This document shows, in pieces, positions 39,532 to 49,035 of a stretch of 59,866 nucleotides of DNA. A program made the position numbers and the translations under genes. The DNA is from Bacteroidales bacterium (GTDB lineage: Bacteria > Bacteroidota > Bacteroidia > Bacteroidales > PUMT01): NCBI GenBank assembly GCA_007132715.1, contig SLOE01000014.1:1-59866 (forward strand), read 5' to 3'. A model generated the notes under the pieces. The model worked only from the letters and a program-made list of their open reading frames with translations, was not told where the DNA came from and made no database searches. Positions within the stretch are counted from its first letter, which is position 1, and every line of letters begins with the position of its first letter.

Positions 39532-40509
39532 ATGCCAAATCTGGAAGTTAACTATATGGGCCTCAAACTGAAGAATCCTGTTGTTGCCGGCAGCTCGGGT
39601 CTTACTGCCAGCATTGACAAGATAAGGACACTTGAGGAGGCAGGCACAGGTGCTGTTGTTTTGAAATCACTTTTTGAGGAACAGATCAATTATGAAGCGG
39701 GAAGGCTGATTATGAACCATGACTATCCCGAGGCGGAGGATTATATCAGGAACTATACCAGGAGTAATTCGGTTGAAAATTACCTGAGCCTTATAGAGGA
39801 GGCTAAAAAGAGCGTCTCCATTCCTGTGATTGCCAGTATAAACTGCATTACAGCAAGCGACTGGGTGAGTTTTTCCAGGCGAATTGAAGAGGCCGGGGCC
39901 GACGCCCTGGAGCTGAATGTATATTATTTGCCGACGGACAAGTTCATGTCGCCGGCCGATTTTGAAAATATATATTACGACCTGGTATCAAAAGTGACCG
40001 GTATACTGAAAATACCCGTGGCTATCAAGCTGGGCAACCATTTCACCAACCTGCTTGGCGTGGTTGACAGGCTTTATGCCCTCGGTGCCCGGGGTGTGGT
40101 TCTCTTCAACCGCTTTTATGAACCTGATATCGATATTGACAGGATGAAGCTTACCTCTGCCGACGTCTTCAGCAATCCTTCAGATCTGCGGCATGTGCTG
40201 AGGTGGACCGCCCTGGTGTCTGACAAGGTGAGCCTGGTTGATATCTCTGCCTCAACGGGTGTTCATTCATGGGAGGCGGTAGTCAAGCAGCTGCTTGCAG
40301 GTGCAAAAACGGTACAGGTATGCTCGCTTTTGTACAAGAGCGGCCTAAAGGAGGCCGGAAACCTGGTACGGGGACTGTCGGAATGGATGGAAAAGAAAGG
40401 ATTTGACTCAGTCGATGCCTTCAGGGGCAGGATGAGCTACAGAAATATACCCGACCCGTCCGTCTATGAGCGGTCGCAGTTCATGAAATATTTTTCAGGC
40501 ATTCACTGA
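39532..40509 (+). CDS. Dihydroorotate dehydrogenase-like protein
   Basis: LEVNYMGLKLKNPVVAGSSGLTASIDKIRTLEEAGTGAVVLKSLFEEQI; TIM-barrel FMN-binding style, but lacks the canonical PyrD N-x-SCPN segment (LELNVYYLPTDKF). Confidence 0.85.
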   Translation: MPNLEVNYMGLKLKNPVVAGSSGLTASIDKIRTLEEAGTGAVVLKSLFEEQINYEAGRLIMNHDYPEAEDYIRNYTRSNSVENYLSLIEEAKKSVSIPVIASINCITASDWVSFSRRIEEAGADALELNVYYLPTDKFMSPADFENIYYDLVSKVTGILKIPVAIKLGNHFTNLLGVVDRLYALGARGVVLFNRFYEPDIDIDRMKLTSADVFSNPSDLRHVLRWTALVSDKVSLVDISASTGVHSWEAVVKQLLAGAKTVQVCSLLYKSGLKEAGNLVRGLSEWMEKKGFDSVDAFRGRMSYRNIPDPSVYERSQFMKYFSGIH

Positions 40510-40559
40510 TAGCTGTCTTTTTTCCCTTTCGGGGAACAGCAATTTGCCTTTTGAGGCAA

Positions 40560-41498
40560 TCAGTCACTCGTTTTAAGGTACCTGAGCAGTTCGCTGTCGG
40601 TCGACAAAATGATACTGGTCTTGTCATCGAATGACTTTTCCAGGGTCTCCATGGATCTGAGGAATGAGTAAAGGTCCCTGCTGGCCCTGTTCCGGTTGTA
40701 TGCCTCAGCATATATGTTGGTAGCCTCCGCATCGGCCCTTCCCCTTATACCTTCTGCTTCCCTGAAGGCCTCGGACTGGATCTGGGCAAGATCACGCTCC
40801 TTGCTTCCCTCAATCCTACTTGCTTCTCCTTCACCCTCTGACCTGAACTGTTCGGCTATCCTTTGCCGCTCACTTATCATCCTGTCAAACACGGTCATGC
40901 GAACCTCATCCACATAATTCATCCTTTTAAACCTGAAATCGAGCACCCTGATGCCCAGATCGGCAGTCCGTGCATTGGCCCTCTCAAGTATGAGCGCTTC
41001 TATCTTCTCTCTTCCCACACTTATATCTTCCAGCGTTTCCAGCTCTTCAAGGTAATCTTCGTACACTTCAGGCTCCCTGTTGGAGGAACGGACCAGGTCG
41101 AGCAGCTCGTGGCTTGCCACGGCATTCCTGGTTTCGCCGTCCAGTATATCATCGAGACGTGACTGGCCCGACCTCTCGTCCCTGAGTCTTATGAAAAACT
41201 GAAGCGGATCTGTTATCTGCCACCTTGCATATGTATCGACATATATGAATTTCTTGTCAAGTGTCGGCACCTGATTTGGATCACCGTCCCACTTGAGGTA
41301 CCTTTTGTCAAAATACTGGACCTTGTGGATGATGGGTGTTTTGAAATTGATGCCGGGCTGGGTACGGGGACCACCTACCGGCCTTCCGAACTGCGTTACA
41401 ATGGCCTGTTGGGTCTCATCAAGTATGAAAATGCTCTGGTATCCCAGTATCAGGATCACTGCAGCCAGTATAAAAAGTATGATATGTTTTGTTTTCAT
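40560..41498 (-). CDS. hflC: Protease modulator HflC
   Basis: SPFH/band-7 protein, TQQAIVTQFGRPVG; downstream of hflK. Confidence 0.92.
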   Translation of the reverse strand: MKTKHIILFILAAVILILGYQSIFILDETQQAIVTQFGRPVGGPRTQPGINFKTPIIHKVQYFDKRYLKWDGDPNQVPTLDKKFIYVDTYARWQITDPLQFFIRLRDERSGQSRLDDILDGETRNAVASHELLDLVRSSNREPEVYEDYLEELETLEDISVGREKIEALILERANARTADLGIRVLDFRFKRMNYVDEVRMTVFDRMISERQRIAEQFRSEGEGEASRIEGSKERDLAQIQSEAFREAEGIRGRADAEATNIYAEAYNRNRASRDLYSFLRSMETLEKSFDDKTSIILSTDSELLRYLKTSD

Positions 41499-41599
41499 GT
41501 ATAGATGTTTTGTGTAGATGTTTTGTTAATTTAGGTCACATGTAACTCGCCATGCTTTAATCATGCTCGTGTGTGCTATAATTATTGACATGGCTCGTT

Positions 41600-42577
41600 T
41601 CATGGTAACTGTTCTTTTTGCTGTTGAAGGTTAAGAAGGGGCAGCACGCTTGCACCGGTCTCATCCATTATGATCTTGGTGCCGGTCGCTGCCATTATCT
41701 TCTCGAGGGTTTCCAGATATATACGCTTTCTTGTGACCTCCGGTGCCAGGACATACTCTTCGTACAGTGCCTTGAACCGGTCTGCTTCACCAATACTCCT
41801 GTTGACCCTGTTCAGGGCATAGGCTTCAGCGCGCTGGATGGTCTCCTGGGCTTCACCTCTTGCCCTGGGAATTACCCTGTTGTATTCCGACTCGGCGCGG
41901 TTGATCATTGTTTCTCTTTCCTGCTGCGCCTCATTCACCTCGTTGAATGACGGCTTAACGGGTTCGGGGGGATTTACATCCTGGAGTACCACCTGGTCAA
42001 TCCGTATCCCGTTCTCATACTCGTCGCACATTCTTTGCAGCAGCACCTCAACAGTAGTTGCCACCTCCTGGCGCCCAACGGTAAGCACCTCGTTCACCGT
42101 GCGATCGCCTACGATCTTTCGCATTGCAGCCTCTGACATGTCATGGAGGGCATCTTCCGCATCCCTCACCCGGAACAGGTAGTTGAAGGAATTGACTATC
42201 CGGTACTGGACAACCCACTCAACATCGGCCAGGTTCAGGTCGCCGGTAAGCATCATTGATTCGTCTTCATACCCGCTCTTGATGTACTGGCTGCGGGTAC
42301 CGGCAGCGGTCGTGCGGAAACCAAACTCCTGTTTCAGCTGCCTCTGCACAGGTATCTTGTACATTTTCTCCAGGCCCAGGGGCAGGATGAAGTTGAGTCC
42401 GGGATCTACAGTCCGGTTGTACCTGCCAAACATTAGTACTACGCCCTCCTCCTCGGGCCCCACGGTCCTCACAGAGGTGAAGGCCACGATCAGGAGTATG
42501 ACCAGGATAAGTATCTTCCTGATATTCTTCCTGGCCTTGTTGATCATGTATTGCATCTGCTGTTCGCTGTTTCTCAT
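41600..42577 (-). CDS. hflK: FtsH protease activity modulator HflK
   Basis: RTVGPEEEGVVLMFGRYNRTVDPGLNFILPLGLE, VQYRIVNSFNYLFRVRDAEDALHDMSEAAMRKIVG, QDVNPPEPVKPSFNEVNEAQQERE. Confidence 0.93.
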   Translation of the reverse strand: MRNSEQQMQYMINKARKNIRKILILVILLIVAFTSVRTVGPEEEGVVLMFGRYNRTVDPGLNFILPLGLEKMYKIPVQRQLKQEFGFRTTAAGTRSQYIKSGYEDESMMLTGDLNLADVEWVVQYRIVNSFNYLFRVRDAEDALHDMSEAAMRKIVGDRTVNEVLTVGRQEVATTVEVLLQRMCDEYENGIRIDQVVLQDVNPPEPVKPSFNEVNEAQQERETMINRAESEYNRVIPRARGEAQETIQRAEAYALNRVNRSIGEADRFKALYEEYVLAPEVTRKRIYLETLEKIMAATGTKIIMDETGASVLPLLNLQQQKEQLP

Positions 42578-42833
42578 AGTCTCTTTGTATATGATTCTGG
42601 TTTTTATTACTCTTTGACCTGTAAAATAAACACTTATTTATCATTCTGCCTAATAGAGCACCTCATATTTGCGATTATGCAGGATATTCATTTGCCTTTC
42701 CTCATGCAGGCACTCCCGGTTGCCCGTGAATGCCCGCATATAGCCGTAGAAACATTTACATAAAGGCATGAACCACGGTTTTTTTTAAATCAAAAAAGTA
42801 TTACTTTTACTATAACATAAAATTCATAATTCT

Positions 42834-43751
42834 ATGGGGTCGAAAAATACAATGCCGTTCCTGATATCGCTTTTCGCCATCTCAGCGGCTATTTTACTGC
42901 CGGGGGGTTGTGCAGGCAACTGTTCAAGGCAGGACAGTGACAGGGACTTCACAATAGACCTTCCTGAAGATCAGAGCGAAGATATGGAGCGGGTAAAGCA
43001 GATATTTTATTCTCTCCCTTCACCACTGGAAACAGCGCTCATACTAAAATCTTCCGGTGCAGTATTCAATGAGGACCTGCTTAACCCGGTGGAAAACGTA
43101 TCACGCTATATGACCAACAAAAGTATGGCGGTCAATCTGGGCGTTTATACAACAGACCTGAGTTATGCCAGCCTTTTTGACCAGCCCCAGATCTCCATTG
43201 ATTATATGAATGCCGCAAAGCGCCTGGCTGACAACCTCGGAATAATTGATGCGGTCGACAGCGAGACCCTGGAAAGGCTTGAAGCGAATATTAACGACCG
43301 GGAGGTGATAATGGACATCGTTTCTGAAACTTTTATGAATTCAAGTTCGTTTCTTCAGGAAAGCAACCGGGAACCTGTTGCGGCAATGATGCTTACCGGC
43401 GGATGGATTGAAGGGCTTTACCTGGCCCTTCACCAGGTTGATGAGGATGATATTGAACAGAGCAGGATGGTGCGCATTATTCTTGACAAGAAGCTTTCGC
43501 TTGAAATAGTAATGCTCCTGCTCAGGCAGAACAGTCACAACGATGATGTAGCCTCACTTATGGATGAGGTCAGGAGGATTGAAGATATTTATAGCAAGAT
43601 TGAGATTACCCGGTCGCCGATCGAAGTGGACCGGGACAGGGATGACGGGGTTACAGTTTTAAGGTCCACCACCGATGCGAGATTGGACAGGGAAGTTTTC
43701 AGGGAGCTGAAATCGACGGTGACGGAGATACGTACCAGTTTTGTTTCATAA
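42834..43751 (+). CDS. Conserved hypothetical lipoprotein
   Basis: Lipobox-like LLPGGCAG; coherent 305-aa helical-looking ORF. Confidence 0.75.
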   Translation: MGSKNTMPFLISLFAISAAILLPGGCAGNCSRQDSDRDFTIDLPEDQSEDMERVKQIFYSLPSPLETALILKSSGAVFNEDLLNPVENVSRYMTNKSMAVNLGVYTTDLSYASLFDQPQISIDYMNAAKRLADNLGIIDAVDSETLERLEANINDREVIMDIVSETFMNSSSFLQESNREPVAAMMLTGGWIEGLYLALHQVDEDDIEQSRMVRIILDKKLSLEIVMLLLRQNSHNDDVASLMDEVRRIEDIYSKIEITRSPIEVDRDRDDGVTVLRSTTDARLDREVFRELKSTVTEIRTSFVS

Positions 43752-43764
43752 TACATGCTATCAG

Positions 43765-44208
43765 ATGATACGACGTTTTCCGGTTTTTCTTTTTTTTGCC
43801 GCCATACTATTGACCAATTTGTCCCCCGAGGCACAGGGGCAATGCAAGGCTTTTGCCAGAAGGATTTGCAAGGGTGACCTTGAAAGGTACATGCACGACG
43901 GCAATTACCACGCGGCAATACTTACAGAGGGCGAAGAGGCTGAGCTATATAAAACATTCTATGCCGATCAGGAATACAGGATCGCTATATGCGGGGATGA
44001 TGGATTGCCTGATATTGAGTTCAGGGTCATGGATATTCAGAGGAATATCCTGTACGACAACAGCGAAAATGAATTCGGGGGAACATGGGATTTCAGGCTT
44101 GAATCTTCCCAGCAGCTGATGATATGGGTCAGGGCACCCTCCGTAAACCCGGGGCGGGAACCGGCAAGCGGGTGTGTGGCAATTCTGTTCGGACTTTCAA
44201 CGCGGTGA
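43765..44208 (+). CDS. Hypothetical secreted protein
   Basis: Signal peptide MIRRFPVFLFFAAILLTNLSPEAQGQ from ATG at 43765 (ORF track starts at TTG 43741); coupled to the upstream CDS. Confidence 0.65.
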   Translation: MIRRFPVFLFFAAILLTNLSPEAQGQCKAFARRICKGDLERYMHDGNYHAAILTEGEEAELYKTFYADQEYRIAICGDDGLPDIEFRVMDIQRNILYDNSENEFGGTWDFRLESSQQLMIWVRAPSVNPGREPASGCVAILFGLSTR

Positions 44209-44235
44209 CCGTATTTATTCATGATCAGCACTTTA

Positions 44236-47076
44236 TCACTGGCAGCGACTAATGCTCTGACCACCGTTTTCAATTTTCTTCCTTAGGTATAATCCCGTAT
44301 ATGATGCGGGGCATTTTACGAGCTCTTCAGGTGTACCTTCAAAGACTATATAACCACCCTCTTCACCACCTTCCGGCCCGAGGTCAATGATCCAGTCCGC
44401 CATCTTTATTATCTCCGGGTTGTGTTCCACCACCACCAGGCTGTTTCCCCTGTCAGTCAATGCCCTGAAAGCACTCAGCAATTTTTTTATGTCATGGAAA
44501 TGAAGACCGGTGGTCGGTTCGTCGAAGATGAACAGCACTGGCTTATGTTCCTTCTCCCTGCCCAGAAAGGATGCCAGTTTCACCCTCTGGCTTTCACCGC
44601 CGCTGAGAGTGCTTGAAGACTGGCCAAGTTTTATGTAGTCCAGCCCGACTTCTTGAAGGGGGCTGAGCTTTTCAACTATTTTCTTTTCGTTACTGCCGGT
44701 TCCCTCAGAGAAGAAAGCAATCGCCTCAGAGACCGTAAGTTCAAGAATGTCATGAATATTCATATCCCTGTACCTGACTTCCAGTACCTCCTCCCTGAAT
44801 CTTTTACCGTGGCAGCTTTCACAGATCAGGGTCACATCTGCCATAAACTGCATCTCAACCTTTATTATTCCCTCACCCTGACACTCCTCGCACCTGCCTC
44901 CGTCAATGTTGAATGAAAAATATCCGGGACCGAACTTGTTGATCCTGGCTGCTGTTTGAGATGCGTACAGTTTGCGTATTTCATCCCATGCCTTTACATA
45001 CGTTACAGGGTTTGACCGGGATGATCTCCCAATGGGGTTCTGATCGATCATCTCAACACCGGTAAGCCGGTTGATGTTACCCGCTATTTTTCCGAACCTT
45101 CCCGGTTTCAGACCCGTATTGCCCAGTATTCTTCCCAGTGCGGGATAAAGAATGTCTCTGACAAGCGAGGACTTTCCCGATCCGCTTACTCCCGTAACGA
45201 CAGTGAGCACATTGAGCGGGAATTTGACATCAATAAGCTTAAGGTTATTTTCGGAGGCTCCTGTAATTTCAAGATAATCATTCCATTTCAGCCGGTTGGC
45301 GGGAAGCGGTATGGTTATCCTGCCGCTCAGATAGCCTGCAGTGATGCTTTCCTCGTTTCCGGCCAGCATTTCATGTTTCCCGTTGAATATGATCTCTCCG
45401 CCAAGATGGCCTGAGCCCGGCCCGATATCAATAATCCTGTCTGACGACCTGATTATATCCTCATCATGCTCAACTACTACAACAGTATTGCCTGAATCGG
45501 TAAGTTGTCTCAGCACACCCGTCAGGAGACGGGTATCCCTCGGATGAAGACCGATACTGGGCTCATCAAGGATATAGAGGGATCCTACCAGGTTACTGCC
45601 AAGGCTTGATGCCAGCCTTATTCGCTGTGACTCTCCGCCCGACAGGGTGGATGAGAGCCTGTTAAGGGTAAGGTAGCCCAGGCCGACCTCCTTCAGGAAC
45701 CCGGTGCGGCTTCTTATTTCGGTCAGTATTCTGCCGGCGATCTCCTCATCATGTTTGTCAAGGTTAACTGCTTCAAAAAACTTTGCCAGCCTGGTCACGG
45801 GCATCTGTACAAGTTCCTGGATGCTCATGCCCCCGACTTTAACCCATGAAGATTCCTTTTTCAGCCTGGTGCCGTTACATTCATGACATACGGTACGTCC
45901 CCTGTACCTGGAAAGCATCACCCTGTACTGTATCTTATAGCTTTTCTTCTCAATATGCCTGAAAAAACGGTGAAGTCCGTAAAAATACCTGTTGCCGGTC
46001 CATACCAATTGACGCAGTTCGTCAGTAAGTTCATACCAGGGTTTATGGATTGGAAAGTCGAATTTGGAAGCATTCAGTACAAGCCTCTCTTTCCATTTCT
46101 TCATTTTATCACCGCGCCAGCATGCTATAGCGTCGTTGTACACCGACAGGCTCTTGTCAGGTATGACAAGGTCTTCATCTATTCCTATTATCTTTCCGTA
46201 TCCCTCGCAAACCGGACAGGCTCCCAGGGGATTGTTGAAGCTGAACATATGCTGAGTCGGCTCTTCAAAGGACATGCCATCCAATTCAAAGCGGGTTGAG
46301 AAATAATCCAGCATTGTCTTATCCCCGTGTTCCGTTTTCAGCAGGCATTCACCGCTCCCTTCGTAAAATGCTGTCTCAGCAGAATCGGCTATCCTCGATC
46401 TTGTATCACCGTCATATGCTACCCTGATCCTGTCAATAACCATGAACAGTTTATCGGGTATTTTGAAGCTATCAAAATTATCTGCAATATCCTGCAATCT
46501 TTCAGTACGGTCGTCATAGTGAATCCTTGTTATTCCCTGCTGGATCCTTATCCTGAAGTTCTTTTCCAGTAACGTTCGCTCCGTCACCTTTATCGGCGCA
46601 AGGATAAGTACAGTGGTATCCTCTTTCAGTGAGAGTATGTGACTTACCACATCATTCACACTATGCCTTGTTACCTCTTTGCCTGAAACGGGCGATATTG
46701 TACGCCCGATCCTTGCAAACAGGAGCCTGAGATAATCATATATCTCCGTTGAGGTACCCACCGTTGAGCGGGGATTTGATGTGTTGACCTTTTGTTCTAT
46801 TGCTATAGCCGGGGGAATTCCCCTTATGAAATCAACTTCCGGCTTGTTTATTCTTCCCAGGAACTGTCGTGCGTAGGATGAAAGGCTTTCAACATAACGC
46901 CTTTGACCTTCGGCATAAAGAGTGTCAAATGCCAGTGAGGATTTGCCCGAACCCGATAACCCGGTTATCACGACAAACTGATCCCTCGGAATGCTGAGGC
47001 TGATATTTTTAAGGTTATGTACTCTTGCTCCTCTGATAAGTATCGACCCACTGTCATCAGCCAAATTTTCTGGCAT
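44236..47076 (-). CDS. uvrA: Excinuclease ABC subunit A
   Basis: VITGLSGSGKSSLAFDTLYAEGQRRYVESLSSYARQFL, two ABC signatures STLSGGESQR, zinc-finger CPVCEGYG/CEECQGEG. Confidence 0.98.
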   Translation of the reverse strand: MPENLADDSGSILIRGARVHNLKNISLSIPRDQFVVITGLSGSGKSSLAFDTLYAEGQRRYVESLSSYARQFLGRINKPEVDFIRGIPPAIAIEQKVNTSNPRSTVGTSTEIYDYLRLLFARIGRTISPVSGKEVTRHSVNDVVSHILSLKEDTTVLILAPIKVTERTLLEKNFRIRIQQGITRIHYDDRTERLQDIADNFDSFKIPDKLFMVIDRIRVAYDGDTRSRIADSAETAFYEGSGECLLKTEHGDKTMLDYFSTRFELDGMSFEEPTQHMFSFNNPLGACPVCEGYGKIIGIDEDLVIPDKSLSVYNDAIACWRGDKMKKWKERLVLNASKFDFPIHKPWYELTDELRQLVWTGNRYFYGLHRFFRHIEKKSYKIQYRVMLSRYRGRTVCHECNGTRLKKESSWVKVGGMSIQELVQMPVTRLAKFFEAVNLDKHDEEIAGRILTEIRSRTGFLKEVGLGYLTLNRLSSTLSGGESQRIRLASSLGSNLVGSLYILDEPSIGLHPRDTRLLTGVLRQLTDSGNTVVVVEHDEDIIRSSDRIIDIGPGSGHLGGEIIFNGKHEMLAGNEESITAGYLSGRITIPLPANRLKWNDYLEITGASENNLKLIDVKFPLNVLTVVTGVSGSGKSSLVRDILYPALGRILGNTGLKPGRFGKIAGNINRLTGVEMIDQNPIGRSSRSNPVTYVKAWDEIRKLYASQTAARINKFGPGYFSFNIDGGRCEECQGEGIIKVEMQFMADVTLICESCHGKRFREEVLEVRYRDMNIHDILELTVSEAIAFFSEGTGSNEKKIVEKLSPLQEVGLDYIKLGQSSSTLSGGESQRVKLASFLGREKEHKPVLFIFDEPTTGLHFHDIKKLLSAFRALTDRGNSLVVVEHNPEIIKMADWIIDLGPEGGEEGGYIVFEGTPEELVKCPASYTGLYLRKKIENGGQSISRCQ

Positions 47077-47312
47077 AATTCTTGCTTCAGTTAATAGTGA
47101 ATTGTGATGTCAAATTAAAAATGGTAAGTGGCACCATGTCAGGTAATTCAGTTTTGACGGTGCCGGTGCAAGGTAGCAGTTTTCTTTTGTATTTTAAAAT
47201 TATTTATGAAACAGGATTTTTTTTATTGCTTTGTATATTATAATATTGTATTATGTTAAACCTATAAAAAGAAGCTGCTATCGAAGAACTTTTACGCCAG
47301 GAAATTTAAAAT

Positions 47313-47319
47313 AGGAGGT
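47313..47319 (+). promoter_or_regulatory. Strong Shine-Dalgarno AGGAGGT
   Basis: AGGAGGT located 4 nt before GTG at 47324. Confidence 0.7.
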
Positions 47320-47323
47320 AGAC

Positions 47324-47914
47324 GTGGAAGCAAAGAGAATGAGTGATCAGGAACTCATACAGCAGTTTCTTTCGGGCGACAGGGAAGGTATTGAAAAGCT
47401 TATAAACAGGCATAAAACCAAGGTTTATACCTATATCCTGCTGGTTGTGAAGAACCAGCAGCTTGCCGAGGACATATTTCAGGATACTTTCATTAAGGTT
47501 ATCAGATCCCTCGTTGATGGTAAGTACAAGGATAACGGCCGTTTTGCATCCTGGGTGATAAGGATCGCACATAACCTGATAATTGACCATTTCAGGAAGG
47601 AAAAGCAGATAAACACCCTGTCGAATGATGATTATGAGGCTGATATTTTCAACTCAAAGAAGCTTTCAGATCAGAATATTGAAGATGTTCTTATAAGGGA
47701 GCAGATCACCAATGATGTGAGGATGCTCATTGATGAGCTTCCTGAAGAGCAGAAACAGGTTATTCTTCTGAGGCACTATGGTGGCATGAGTTTCAAAGAG
47801 ATCGCCGATCAGACGGATGTAAGCATAAACACGGCACTGGGACGTATGAGGTATGCCCTCATAAATCTCAGGAAGCTGATAAGCAGAAAAAATATCAATC
47901 TCACAATGAGTTGA
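47324..47914 (+). CDS. ECF-type RNA polymerase sigma-70 family factor
   Basis: LAEDIFQDTFIKVIRSL (region 2), ELPEEQKQVILLRHYGGMSFKEIADQTDVSINTALGRMRYALINLRKL (region 4). Confidence 0.95.
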   Translation: MEAKRMSDQELIQQFLSGDREGIEKLINRHKTKVYTYILLVVKNQQLAEDIFQDTFIKVIRSLVDGKYKDNGRFASWVIRIAHNLIIDHFRKEKQINTLSNDDYEADIFNSKKLSDQNIEDVLIREQITNDVRMLIDELPEEQKQVILLRHYGGMSFKEIADQTDVSINTALGRMRYALINLRKLISRKNINLTMS

Positions 47915-47953
47915 TTATTAGACTATAACGGCATAATTTAACAATTCCGGGCA

Positions 47954-48000
47954 AAAGTTGGAGAAAGTATAATACTAAATACTCTCCAACTTTCGTTTTT
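47954..48000 (+). terminator. Rho-independent terminator downstream of ECF sigma gene
   Basis: AAAGTTGGAGA ... TCTCCAACTTT 11-bp perfect stem followed by cgTTTTT. Confidence 0.8.
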
Positions 48001-48034
48001 GGTTGAAATAGTGTTAAAAGTTGTTAAACCGCCT

Positions 48035-48256
48035 ATGGGAAAAAACTACCATTACATTTACATGCTTAATGATGTGGAAGGCGGGCTTTCTGAGCTCGTT
48101 GACCCGGATGACTGTCTGACTGGAGATCCCGGTTCTTACAATGATGTTTCGTCATTCCTGGACCGGCATGCTTTTGAGATCAGAAACTCGGTTGTACAGG
48201 GACTGGTTGAATATGCCGGCAGGCAGCTGAGGGGGCCATACGGCAATAGCTATTGA
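48035..48256 (+). CDS. Small hypothetical protein (~73 aa from ATG)
   Basis: ORF MGKNYHYIYMLNDVEGGLSELVDPDD...; ORF-track start (47999) lies inside the terminator tail, so ATG 48035 is preferred; convergently overlaps rsmE by a few nt. Confidence 0.5.
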   Translation: MGKNYHYIYMLNDVEGGLSELVDPDDCLTGDPGSYNDVSSFLDRHAFEIRNSVVQGLVEYAGRQLRGPYGNSY

Positions 48257-48960
48257 CAGGATTGATTCAGAAAATTGACTGCATGGCATGCAACCACACC
48301 TGCCGTTTCCGTCCGCAACCTTCTTTTTGACAGGCTTGCCGGAATGAAACCGGCTTTTATTGCCGATTGCAGTTCATAGTCCGTAAAGTCTCCTTCCGGT
48401 CCTATAAGTATCTGTACAGGATTGCCCGGCGCACAGTACCTGCCAGGATGATTTTGCGGCGGGGCGCTGCCTGTTGCGATAATTCTTGTTCCGCCGGAAG
48501 GCTCCATCAAAAATTCCATGAAACTGACAGTCTCTTCGATAACCGGAAGCCAGGCACTCAGCGACTGCTTCATTGCAGCAACCATCACCTTCCTGCACCG
48601 TTCAGATTTCACAGTTTTTCGTTCTGAATTACTGCAGATAACAGGTGTAATTCTGTCTATTCCAATTTCTGTTGCCTTTTCAAGAAACCATTCAAACCTG
48701 TCAATGCTTTTTGTCGGTGCAATGGCTATTTGCAGATGAAAACTCCTTTCGGGCGGTACCTGCTGCTCATCAGTTATCCTGACAACACATCTGTTTTTGT
48801 CGGGAATAACTATCTCGGCAGACTGTATTCTGCCTGCACCGTCGGTAATATGGATTATGTCGCCCTGCCTGAGGCGCAGAACCCTGGTGCAGTGAAATGA
48901 CTCAGCGCTGTCAAGGGTGAATGTCCCTTCTCTGATCCCGGGAGAATAGAATAAATGCAT
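48250..48960 (-). CDS. rsmE: 16S rRNA (uracil(1498)-N(3))-methyltransferase
   Basis: HCTRVLRLRQGDIIHITDGAG, FEWFLEKATEIGIDRITPVICSNSERK, LIGPEGDFTDYELQSA, SLSKRRLRTETAG. Confidence 0.95.
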   Translation of the reverse strand: MHLFYSPGIREGTFTLDSAESFHCTRVLRLRQGDIIHITDGAGRIQSAEIVIPDKNRCVVRITDEQQVPPERSFHLQIAIAPTKSIDRFEWFLEKATEIGIDRITPVICSNSERKTVKSERCRKVMVAAMKQSLSAWLPVIEETVSFMEFLMEPSGGTRIIATGSAPPQNHPGRYCAPGNPVQILIGPEGDFTDYELQSAIKAGFIPASLSKRRLRTETAGVVACHAVNFLNQSCQ

Positions 48961-49035
48961 TATTATTGTATTTTGGTTGTCGGAAATCCTTTTCCCGGCC
49001 CTAAAAATAAGTTTTTATTAAAAGAATCCATTCTT

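Noticed and set aside
40530-40558. Possible terminator TTGCC-ttttga-GGCAA between the DHOD-like gene and hflC
   Set aside because: Only a 5-bp stem and no T-tract directly after it; too weak to call.
48955-49035. N-terminal extension of the metallophosphoesterase ORF
   Set aside because: The conserved protein begins MGLKIACLSDTHG at 49036; the upstream part overlaps the rsmE start region.
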